Positions 21,273 through 28,575 of a stretch of 42,813 bases of DNA are shown one piece after another. The stretch spans positions 1-42,813 of the forward strand of contig JAHHHL010000053.1 in assembly GCA_019359375.1 (NCBI GenBank). The letters are read 5' to 3'. This DNA is from Lyngbya sp. HA4199-MV5. GTDB lineage: Bacteria; Cyanobacteriota; Cyanobacteriia; Leptolyngbyales; Leptolyngbyaceae. How positions within the stretch are numbered: position 1 is the first letter of the stretch; each line of letters begins with the position of its first letter. The position numbers and the translations under genes are program-made. The notes under the pieces were generated by a model. That model had not been told where the DNA came from and did not search any database. It saw nothing but the letters and a program-made list of their open reading frames with translations.

Positions 21273-23030
21273 ATGAAGCGGCTCTCTTCACAATTCTGGC
21301 TTGCACTTAGCCTGATGTTTGCCTTTGGCTACAGTTTGATATGGCTGAAGGCGGCATTTGCAGGCAAGTATGTGATGCAATCGGATGCCAGCATGTATGT
21401 GTTCTGGATGCAGCGGTTTGTGGATCCAACCTTGCTGCCCCATGACTTAAACGTTGCCTATCATGAGTCGATTTCACCTGCGGGCTATACGGCGCTTTAC
21501 AAAGGTCTTGCTAGTTTGGGTGTGGCTCCCCTGCTGGCGAACAAGCTGTTGCCGATCGCGCTGACGTTGGCGACAACGGTGTATTGTTTTCGCTTTTGCT
21601 TGCAGCTTTTACCCGTGCCAGCGGTGGCGTTTGTATCCACGCTGCTGTTTAATCAGCATTTGTGGCTGACGGATGATGTGAATTCTGCCACGCCGCGATC
21701 GTTTGTCTATCCCTTCTTTTTTGCGTTTCTCTATTATTTGTGTCGTGGCGCAAATATATGGGCGATCGTGGCACTGGGGCTGATGGGACTGTTTTACCCG
21801 GCGTTGATGTTTGTGGCGGTTGGGGTTCTCGCCGTGCGCCTGATGGGATGGTCAAAGGGTCGTTTGCGGTTATCCACACAGCGGCGTGATTATGTCCTGT
21901 TGGGGGCGGCGATCGTGGTAGCTGGTGTTGTACTCATCCCCTTTGGGTTGCTGGGGAAAGCAGAATTTGGGTCGCTGGTGAGTCTGGTGCAGGCACGAGC
22001 GATGCCGGAGTTTCAGGCACCCTTTGGGCGGATTTCGTTTTTTAACGATCGTGACCCGTGGAATTTCTGGTTTGATGGCATTCACAGCGGGCTGGGTCTG
22101 TCGTTGAATCCGGTGATTGTGAGCGTTGGGTTGTTGCTGCCGTTCTTGTGGTTTTTTCCCCGTCGGTTTCCACTGGTGAAGCAGTGCCGTCCTGATCTGG
22201 TGTTGCTGCCGCAGATGTTGGTATCGGCGATCGCGTTTTTTCTGGCGGCACATGCGGTGCTGTTTCGGCTGTTTCTGCCCAGTCGGTATACGATGCATAC
22301 CTTGAGAATGGTGGTGGCGATCGCGGGAGGTTTGGCGCTCTGTATCCTTATTGATGCGGCGGTGCGTGCCTATCAAAAGCGGTGGCAGGGCAGACAGGCA
22401 CGCTTCATTGGCTGGAGTCTCGCTACATTAGTCGCAATTCCCCTGGTGTTTTATCCGCAAATCTTTTGGCACAAGCATTTCACCAGAGCGGGGTTAGTGA
22501 CCGGGAAGGTGCCCACGCTATATGAGTTTTTCCAACAGCAGCCCAAGGATAGTTTGATTGCCACGCTGTCTGGAGAAGCGGATAATCTGCCCGTTTTTGC
22601 CCAGCGATCGGTGCTGGTATCGGGAAAGTACGCGATTCCCTATCATCCGGCTTACTACAATCAGATCCGGCAGCGGGTGATTGATCTGATTCACGCCCAA
22701 TACAGCCCGGATGCAGCAACGGTGCGGGCATTTGTGCAGCAGTACGGCATCGATTTCTGGCTGCTGGAACGATCGGCGTTTAACCCAGACTATTTAAATA
22801 GTCGCTGGTTGAGCCTGTTTGAACCTGCGACGACGGAGGCGCGATCGCAGCTAGCCACCAGGTCCCCCGTTTTGGCTCAAGCAATGGAGCGGTGTAAGGT
22901 CTTTGAGACTGGAAATTTGGTCGTTTTGCAAGCGGCGTGTGTGGGGAGAGAGAAGGCAGAAGGCAGAGGGCAGAGGGCAGAAGGGTTAGAGATGAGGGAT
23001 GAGGGATGGGGGCTGAAGGCTAAAGGATGA
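21273..23030 (+). CDS. Polytopic membrane protein, glycosyltransferase-C-like topology
   Basis: The 585-aa protein has about ten hydrophobic segments, beginning with FWLALSLMFAFGYSLIWLKA. An early loop YVMQSDASMYVFWMQRF has the Asp-containing first-loop look of GT-C/ArnT-like lipid-linked glycosyltransferases. A soluble C-terminal part follows the last membrane segment (TLYEFFQQQPKDSLIATLSG onwards). The last 25 or so residues (REKAEGRGQRAEGLEMRDEG and on) are encoded by an STRR that also supplies the stop. The next gene downstream is of the DUF2079 type and shares the architecture. Substrate unknown. Confidence 0.65.
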   Translation: MKRLSSQFWLALSLMFAFGYSLIWLKAAFAGKYVMQSDASMYVFWMQRFVDPTLLPHDLNVAYHESISPAGYTALYKGLASLGVAPLLANKLLPIALTLATTVYCFRFCLQLLPVPAVAFVSTLLFNQHLWLTDDVNSATPRSFVYPFFFAFLYYLCRGANIWAIVALGLMGLFYPALMFVAVGVLAVRLMGWSKGRLRLSTQRRDYVLLGAAIVVAGVVLIPFGLLGKAEFGSLVSLVQARAMPEFQAPFGRISFFNDRDPWNFWFDGIHSGLGLSLNPVIVSVGLLLPFLWFFPRRFPLVKQCRPDLVLLPQMLVSAIAFFLAAHAVLFRLFLPSRYTMHTLRMVVAIAGGLALCILIDAAVRAYQKRWQGRQARFIGWSLATLVAIPLVFYPQIFWHKHFTRAGLVTGKVPTLYEFFQQQPKDSLIATLSGEADNLPVFAQRSVLVSGKYAIPYHPAYYNQIRQRVIDLIHAQYSPDAATVRAFVQQYGIDFWLLERSAFNPDYLNSRWLSLFEPATTEARSQLATRSPVLAQAMERCKVFETGNLVVLQAACVGREKAEGRGQRAEGLEMRDEGWGLKAKG

Positions 23031-23056
23031 AGGATGAAGGCTAAAAAGCTGACTCC
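22945..23056. repeat. Purine-rich STRR at the end of the membrane-protein gene
   Basis: GGCAGAAGGCAGAGGGCAGA, GATGAGGGATGAGGGATGGG and AAGGATGAAGGATGAAGG run across the stop codon at 23028-23030. Confidence 0.9.
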
Positions 23057-23126
23057 TGGTTTCAAAACTCAAAGGCAGAGTGCAGAAAGCAAGGAAGTTG
23101 TAAAGCCCTCCGGACATATCAGAAAG

Positions 23127-23230
23127 GTTTTTAGTTTTATAGCCTTTGGGGCATTCAAGAAAAGTTTTTAGAAGGAATCAAGAACGGCTCATGCACCAAC
23201 AACCAACAACTAACAACCAACAACTTCTTA
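23127..23230. repeat. Composite repeat, GTTTTTAG arm and CAACAACTAA arm
   Basis: AGGTTTTTAGTTTTATAG and AAAAGTTTTTAGAAGGAATC precede AAGAACGGCTCATGCACC and then CAACAACCAACAACTAACAA. The same order occurs at 25968-26052 (core GGAACGACTCATACAC). The A/C-rich arm ends a few bases before the DUF2079 start. Confidence 0.8.
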
Positions 23231-23233
23231 GAT

Positions 23234-24868
23234 ATGGCGATGAAGCGATCGAACTGGGTTGATTGCCGGCAACTGACGAAGCAGCCTGTCATCACGGCGG
23301 CGATCGTGTTTGCGGGTGTGTGCTTGCTGCTGCTGTCCTATCGCCATTACAGCCTTTACGATTCCTATGATCAGGGCATTTTCAATCAGATCTTTTGGAA
23401 TAACCTGCACGGCAGATGGTTTGAAAGTTCGCTGTCGTCGGGGCTGTCGTCAGAAGTGATTCATCAGGGCGCGGTGCCGTCGGTGTCGTATCGCCATTTG
23501 GGACAGCATTTTAATCCGATTTTTCTACTGTGGCTGCCGTTTTATGCCTTACTTCCAGCACCCATGACCTTGAGTGTGATTCAGATAGCGCTGGTGGCAG
23601 CGGCAGGACTGGTGCTGTATACGTTGGCGCGGCAAACGTTATCGCCGTTGCTGTCGTTGGCGATCGCGGTGAGCTTCTACGGTGCCAATGCGGTGATTGG
23701 TCCCACGTTGGGGAATTTTCACGACTACAATCCGCTGCCGTTGCTGCTGTTTAGCCTGTTTCTGGCGATCGAAAAGCGCTGGTGGGTTTTGTTTTGGGCG
23801 ATGGCGCTGCTGGTGTTGAGTGTGCGAGAAGATGCCGGGGTGACGCTGCTGAGCGTGGCGGTGTATCTGGTATTGCGTCGTCGGCAGTGGTGGATTGGGT
23901 TGACGCTGTTTGCGACCGCGGCAGGCTATATCCTGCTGTTGACGAATGTGGTGATGCCATCGTTTTCGCCGGACGTGTCGCAACGGCTGATTGTGGAGCG
24001 GTTTGGGCAGTATACGGGTGGCAAGGCGGCGACTCCAGTAGAGGCGATCGGGGCGATTTTGTCGCAGCCCGGTCAGATTTTGGCAGAAATTTTTTCGCGC
24101 TTTCCCAAAAAGTTGTCTTACCTGGTGGATCACTGGCTCCCGCTGGCGTTTGTGCCTGCGATCGCGGTCGATGCGTGGCTGCTGGCATCATTCTCCTTTC
24201 TGCAATTGCTGCTGATGCGAGGGGAGACACCGTTATCGATTAATATTCGCTATGCGACGCTGGCGGTTCCCGGCTTATTTTATGGCGCGATTCTCTGGTG
24301 GTCTAAGCATCCAAATGCCTTACAGCCTAGAATGCGGAGGTTTTGGGGCGTTTGCCTTGCGCTTTCACTGCTGTTCACCGTCACCTCAAATCCCAATCGA
24401 ACGCTGTCGTTTCTGGTGCCGGACTCCATTCGTCCGTGGGTGTATGTGCCGCCGATCGCACAGGTGCAGCACGCATCCCAGGCACGGACTGTTCTGGCGC
24501 AGATTCCTTCCCAGGCAAGTGTGGCGGCAACCACCTATTTGATTCCGCCCTTATCCGATCGGCAGGCGATCGTCCGGTTTCCCAACGCCATGCAGTTTCG
24601 GGATGAGGCACAGCAAACGCAGAATGTAGAGTACATCGTGGCTGACCTGTGGCAAATGCAGCAATACCAGCCCGCCTTCAAGCTAGAACGCAACCTGCTG
24701 CAAGCCAGCATCAAGGCAATTGATCAACTCCTGCAAACGCAAACTTATGGCATCCAGACGTTTCAAGATGGCGTAGTGCTGCTTCAGCGCGATCGTCCCA
24801 CCGCACCAAATATAGCCGGACAGTGGCGTGAGTTTACTAGAAAGCAGGAGAAAGGGAGTAGGGAGTAG
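23234..24868 (+). CDS. DUF2079 polytopic membrane protein
   Basis: The 544-aa product has YDSYDQGIFNQIFWNNLHGR, HLGQHFNPIFLLWLPFYALL and LGNFHDYNPLPLLLFSLFLA, the defining blocks of DUF2079, plus about nine membrane segments and a soluble C-terminus. DUF2079 proteins resemble GT-C glycosyltransferases but are not characterised. The stop TAG lies inside a GGGAGTAGGGAGTAGG repeat, so the last residues (KQEKGSRE) are repeat-encoded. ATG 23234 or the in-frame ATG 23240 could be used; neither has a clear ribosome site. Confidence 0.83.
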   Translation: MAMKRSNWVDCRQLTKQPVITAAIVFAGVCLLLLSYRHYSLYDSYDQGIFNQIFWNNLHGRWFESSLSSGLSSEVIHQGAVPSVSYRHLGQHFNPIFLLWLPFYALLPAPMTLSVIQIALVAAAGLVLYTLARQTLSPLLSLAIAVSFYGANAVIGPTLGNFHDYNPLPLLLFSLFLAIEKRWWVLFWAMALLVLSVREDAGVTLLSVAVYLVLRRRQWWIGLTLFATAAGYILLLTNVVMPSFSPDVSQRLIVERFGQYTGGKAATPVEAIGAILSQPGQILAEIFSRFPKKLSYLVDHWLPLAFVPAIAVDAWLLASFSFLQLLLMRGETPLSINIRYATLAVPGLFYGAILWWSKHPNALQPRMRRFWGVCLALSLLFTVTSNPNRTLSFLVPDSIRPWVYVPPIAQVQHASQARTVLAQIPSQASVAATTYLIPPLSDRQAIVRFPNAMQFRDEAQQTQNVEYIVADLWQMQQYQPAFKLERNLLQASIKAIDQLLQTQTYGIQTFQDGVVLLQRDRPTAPNIAGQWREFTRKQEKGSRE

Positions 24869-25012
24869 GGAGTGGGGAGTAGGAAAGGATAAGGGATAAA
24901 GGCGAAAGGCTAAAAAGCTGACTCCTGACTCCTGACTTCAAAACTCTCCCCCTGCTTCCCCTGTCCCCCTTGCTTCCCCTGCTCCCTTGCTCCCCTGCTT
25001 CCCCTGCTCCTA
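24840..25012. repeat. STRR composite between convergent DUF2079 and SDR genes
   Basis: Purine-rich GGGAGTAGGGAGTGGGGAGT and AAGGATAAGGGATAAAGGC lead to CTGACTCCTGACTCCTGAC and then CTGCTTCCCCTGTCCCCC-type units. The tract covers the complete gap. Confidence 0.9.
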
Positions 25013-25915
25013 TCCCATCTGCTTCTCCTTCCACTCCTTCGCGATCCGATCGATGCCATAAAACCGCTGCCAGAATTTATCCACCATCCAGGTTGGCAAG
25101 ACTCGTCGCATCATAAAGAGTAGGAAATCGCCACCTGTAGCAGCTACATAGCGGGGGCGTGGTTTACGAGCAGTCATTGCCTTGATGATGACGTGGGCAA
25201 CCTGTTCCGATGTCCAGGCGTTGGCGCTGGTTTGCTGCTCTAGCGCTGCCAATTTCTGGATGGCTGGATAGTAGGGCGTTGCCTCTGGGTTGGGAATGGC
25301 GTGCTTCGCTTCGGTGCCCGCCACGCTGATAAATTCGGTGCTGACAGGACCTGGCTCCACCACGCTGACCTTGATGTTGAACGGTTCCAGCTCCATGCGT
25401 AGGGAATCGCTCAGCGATTCGAGGGCGAATTTGGAAGCACTGTAGAGTCCGCCGATCGGAAACGCAAGACGACCACCCAGAGAACTGACGTTAATGATGC
25501 GTCCGCCACCTCGATCGCGCATCTGCGGAATCAACGCCTGCGTGAGTGCCAACGGTCCCAGCAGGTTGACGGCAAACTGCCGCTGACACTGGCTGATGGG
25601 CACTAGCTCCAACGGACCCATTTGACCATAGCCAGCGTTGTTCACCAGAATATCGACCTGCCCGAAGTGCTGGAGTGCTTTCTCGGCAAGGGCGATCGCC
25701 TGCTCTGGCTGCTCCAAATCTGTCACGACATTCAAAACATCAGCACCTGCCTGACGACAATGGGCTGCTACAGTGTCTAGTTTTGCCTCATTGCGTGCCG
25801 CCAGCACTAAGCGAATACCCGGCACGCGATCAGCTAATACTTCTGCCAGTGCTGCACCAATGCCAGCAGAAGCACCTGTGATGAGGACAACTTGGGCGGT
25901 GAGGGGGTGGGACAT
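25010..25915 (-). CDS. Short-chain dehydrogenase/reductase
   Basis: The 301-aa classical SDR has NAD(P)-binding TGASAGIG, the NNAG motif in VDILVNNAGYGQMG, catalytic serine in IINVSSLGG and the YSASK motif in GGLYSASKFALESL. R at the end of beta 2 (LVLAARNEAKL) hints at NADP preference. The 40-residue C-terminal extension (PRYVAATGGDFLLFMMRRVL and on) is like that of DltE/SadH-type SDRs. Substrate cannot be deduced. The start codon follows a C-rich ACACCCC repeat with no ribosome site. Confidence 0.87.
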   Translation of the reverse strand: MSHPLTAQVVLITGASAGIGAALAEVLADRVPGIRLVLAARNEAKLDTVAAHCRQAGADVLNVVTDLEQPEQAIALAEKALQHFGQVDILVNNAGYGQMGPLELVPISQCQRQFAVNLLGPLALTQALIPQMRDRGGGRIINVSSLGGRLAFPIGGLYSASKFALESLSDSLRMELEPFNIKVSVVEPGPVSTEFISVAGTEAKHAIPNPEATPYYPAIQKLAALEQQTSANAWTSEQVAHVIIKAMTARKPRPRYVAATGGDFLLFMMRRVLPTWMVDKFWQRFYGIDRIAKEWKEKQMG

Positions 25916-25920
25916 GAGCG

Positions 25921-26057
25921 GGGTGTGGGGTGTAGGGTGTGGGGTGTGGGGTGTCAGGAGTCAAGAGAGTTGTTAGTTTTTAGTTTTTAGTTTTTAGAAG
26001 GAGTTAGGAACGACTCATACACTAACAACCAACAACTAACAACCAACAACTTCCTCT
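25921..26057. repeat. STRR group: GGGTGTG, GTTTTTA and CAACAACTAA arrays
   Basis: GGTGTGGGGTGTAGGGTGTG comes first, then TTAGTTTTTAGTTTTTAG, a core GGAACGACTCATACAC and AACAACCAACAACTAACAAC. The last part has the same composition as 23127-23230. The whole lies between divergent SDR and sigma-factor genes. Confidence 0.88.
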
Positions 26058-26182
26058 GCCTTCTGCCTCCTTACATATCCATACTTTCTTCCTGGGTCAA
26101 TTTGCCTTTTCTATTGAACCTTTTGGTGGGGCTGGTTGTCTTAACCTGTAGAACGGCAAAATGGAGGCAGTGAGTTTTCCAG

Positions 26183-26761
26183 GTGTCAGCAGTGCCGACC
26201 GTACCGAGCGATCGCCCTCAGGGTGAATCGGATCATCATCTGGTGCAGCGGTGTCTTCAAGGAGACACTCGTTGTTTTCAGCAGCTTTACGGGCGGCATC
26301 AGCAACGGGTGCGATCAATTCTCTACCAATTGTGCGATGCGTCCGCTCTGGATGATCTGGTGCAAGAGGTGTTTTTACGTGCCTGGAGAGGATTGCCTAA
26401 GTTCCGTCAAACGGCTCAGTTCTCGACCTGGCTTTACCGCATTGCCTGGAATGTGGCTTCTGATCAACGAAAAGCAGCAGCGCAAGGGCGATCGCGGCTT
26501 CAGGTGATCAGCAGTCAAACGCAAGCCCAGCATGATGATCCGGGTGTGATGCATCTGCACTATGAGGATCTGGTCAAACGGGGATTAACCAGTCTCAGTT
26601 TCGACCACCGCACCATTCTGGTACTGCACGATCTTGAAGAAGTGCCTCAAAAGGATATTGCAGAAATGCTTGAAATTCCAGTCGGTACGGTCAAATCTCG
26701 TTTGTTTCACGCTCGCGCTGCCATGCGCCAATTTCTCCAGAAGGAAGGAGTCCAGTTATGA
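26183..26761 (+). CDS. ECF-type sigma factor
   Basis: The 192-aa sigma-70 family protein has region 2 (FQQLYGRHQQRVRSILYQLC, LDDLVQEVFLRAWRGLPKFR, FSTWLYRIAWNVASDQRK) and region 4 (LSFDHRTILVLHDLEEVPQK, IAEMLEIPVGTVKSRLFHAR). No region 3 is present, so it is group 4 (ECF), similar in layout to cyanobacterial SigG-like factors. GTG 26183 is the longest start; the first conserved residues (DHHLVQRCLQGD) begin about 16 codons later. It overlaps the anti-sigma gene by 4 bp (ATGA), which couples the two. A Spy-like gene follows. Together they suggest an envelope-stress response. Confidence 0.9.
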   Translation: MSAVPTVPSDRPQGESDHHLVQRCLQGDTRCFQQLYGRHQQRVRSILYQLCDASALDDLVQEVFLRAWRGLPKFRQTAQFSTWLYRIAWNVASDQRKAAAQGRSRLQVISSQTQAQHDDPGVMHLHYEDLVKRGLTSLSFDHRTILVLHDLEEVPQKDIAEMLEIPVGTVKSRLFHARAAMRQFLQKEGVQL

Positions 26762-27138
26762 GCCAAATTCCCCATGATGACCAGGAATTAGTCGCGTTCT
26801 TGAAGCAGCATCGCCCTCAAGCGCCGCCGCCTGATCCTGCTCTGGAGTCGCGGTTGTTTGACGCGATCGATGCCCTGCCACCGCAAGAAAAGCTGGTGCC
26901 CTTTCGGCGATCGCAGCCCCGCGCACGGCGATCGTCGCTGGTATGGTTAGTGCCACCGACCCTCGCCGCTGGGTTGGTCGCCAGCATCATTAGCTACCAG
27001 GCAATGGTGCCAGCCAAGCCGAATGCAACTGAACTGGCGAACCTGCAAGCCTTTGTAGAAAGCAACTGGCAAGGCACCGTGAACAGCAGCAGCACCGATG
27101 AAGAACTGCCTGTATTTAACGAAGGCACGACGAATTGA
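26758..27138 (+). CDS. Membrane-anchored anti-sigma factor
   Basis: The 126-aa protein has a cytoplasmic N-terminal part (DQELVAFLKQHRPQAPPPDP), a basic patch, one transmembrane helix (SLVWLVPPTLAAGLVASIIS) and a short periplasmic tail with an ESNWQGTVNSSS stretch. No HxxxCxxC zinc anti-sigma motif is seen, so it is not a ZAS protein. The role is inferred from position and topology; translation is coupled to the sigma gene. Confidence 0.78.
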   Translation: MSQIPHDDQELVAFLKQHRPQAPPPDPALESRLFDAIDALPPQEKLVPFRRSQPRARRSSLVWLVPPTLAAGLVASIISYQAMVPAKPNATELANLQAFVESNWQGTVNSSSTDEELPVFNEGTTN

Positions 27139-27311
27139 GGTTAGTTGTTAGTTGTTGGTTGTTAGTTGTTGGTTAGGAGTCAGGAGTCAGGAGTCAGCAT
27201 CAACTCAAAACTCTTAGCTCAAAACTCTCCCCCCTTCCCCCTGCTCCCCACGCCCCTCCTCTTTCCCTTTTCATCCCTCATCCCTCTCCCTTCATCCCTC
27301 CCCCCCTTCCC
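27137..27311. repeat. STRR composite between anti-sigma and Spy-like genes
   Basis: GTTAGTTGTTAGTTGTTGGT and GGAGTCAGGAGTCAGGAGTC are followed by CAAAACTC units and a C/T-rich run (CCCTCATCCCTCTCCCTTCA). The C/T run touches the Spy-like start codon. Confidence 0.9.
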
Positions 27312-27830
27312 ATGTCTCCCCGTCATCTTTCGATTCTTGCTGCTACGGTTGTTCTGCTTGGAGGTGCGGTGGCGATCGCCAACCCCATGCTGCGGTTGCA
27401 GCCGATCGCCCAAGCGCCAACGGCATCACCTGATCCAGTGCCGTCCGGTCAAGCAACGTCTGAGCCGATGTCACCAAACCGTCGGGAGCAAGGTTGGTTT
27501 GAGGATCTGAATCTTAGCGCTGACCAGGTGCAGAAAATGCGTGCGATTCGCAATCAGTACCAGGGCAAGATTAGCCAGGGGCGGCAAGCGGTGCGGCAGT
27601 CCCGGCAGGAGTTGCAAGCGTTGATGGCTGGCGACGCGACCGAAGCGCAGATTCGAGAAAAGTACAACCAGGTCAAAACGCTGAAGCAGCAGGTAGGAGA
27701 TGCCCAGTTTGAAAGTATTTTGGCAACGCGCAAGGTGTTGAATCCTGAACAGCGACGCAAGTTTGCCAGCCGGATGCTGAAGCGACAGTCGGGCGATCGA
27801 CCGTATCGTGGCGATCGCGGGCAGCTATAG
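27312..27830 (+). CDS. Spy/CpxP-like periplasmic protein
   Basis: The 172-aa product has an N-terminal signal segment (HLSILAATVVLLGGAVAIAN) and a helical domain with WFEDLNLSADQVQKMRAIRN, QALMAGDATEAQIREKYNQV and VLNPEQRRKFASRMLKR. These are the LTxxQ-type features of Spy/CpxP chaperones and periplasmic heavy-metal sensors. Following a sigma/anti-sigma pair, it is a likely target or modulator of that circuit. ATG 27312 has only pyrimidines upstream. After the gene, 27831-28119 shows nothing I recognise. Confidence 0.8.
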   Translation: MSPRHLSILAATVVLLGGAVAIANPMLRLQPIAQAPTASPDPVPSGQATSEPMSPNRREQGWFEDLNLSADQVQKMRAIRNQYQGKISQGRQAVRQSRQELQALMAGDATEAQIREKYNQVKTLKQQVGDAQFESILATRKVLNPEQRRKFASRMLKRQSGDRPYRGDRGQL

Positions 27831-28119
27831 GAGGACTGACGACCAACGGTGGCATCGGCTCAGTACTAAATGCCCTTTTCCAGAACACAGAATTTTGGCA
27901 GACTCAAGACGACGGTGCCAGGTTCAAGACTCCTTATCTGTCTGTGGTTTCGACGATCCAGACAACGGCTATTCCTGATAGAAAGAATCGATCGCTTTAC
28001 ACAGTTCTGTTGTCATCTCGCCGACTGGGCTTTGCGATCGCGTTCACAGTACCGCAGCGGGCGATCGCAACAAGTTCACTTCACCGTTGGTCACGCTCCT
28101 GTTGGGTAGTCCGGAGCTT

Positions 28120-28443
28120 ATGTACAAATCGTCTGCTCAGATGTCTTTTGAGGAAGCCATGCTTTTAGAACTCACCACTCATGATTTGCGGCTGTTGGAA
28201 CAGTATCGACTGCAACGCTTCCGCTCGTTCTTCTTCAGCGCCCTCCTGTCGTGCTCACTGTGTTTAGATGCCAACAAGACCCTCATTATCCATTGCTTAG
28301 AGCCAGAAGTTGTCGATCAGTTGCTGAGCCAGATTGACCAACTCCGCTGGTATGCGCGAATTGTACTGGGTGTTCACTGCCTCGCCATCCAGTTTGTGCA
28401 AGAAGAAATCTATCGCACAGCCACTAATCTCGCTGACCTCTAA
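28120..28443 (+). CDS. Unrecognised small protein
   Basis: A 107-aa frame reads MSFEEAMLLELTTHDLRLLE, QYRLQRFRSFFFSALLSCSL, CLDANKTLIIHCLEPEVVDQ and LLSQIDQLRWYARIVLGVHC. Composition and periodicity look like a real alpha/beta protein with amphipathic strands. I do not know the family. ATG 28120 (MYKSSAQ) or ATG 28141 (MSFEEAM) are both possible; a TTG at 28087 would add 11 residues. It converges with the PspA-like gene. Confidence 0.55.
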   Translation: MYKSSAQMSFEEAMLLELTTHDLRLLEQYRLQRFRSFFFSALLSCSLCLDANKTLIIHCLEPEVVDQLLSQIDQLRWYARIVLGVHCLAIQFVQEEIYRTATNLADL

Positions 28444-28575
28444 ACGTCCTGTCAAATAGGCGCGCATGGCTTTGTTGGGCTGGCATCTTTTGCAATCCTG
28501 GTGGCGATATCGGTTTATATGCCCTAGCACCCCACAGAGCTAATTGATGAAGCGTGGGATCTTTAGCCTTCCTCT

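Noticed and set aside
23639-24230. Minus-strand frames opposite the DUF2079 gene
   Set aside because: They are arginine/glutamine-rich shadow frames caused by codon bias of hydrophobic coding sequence.
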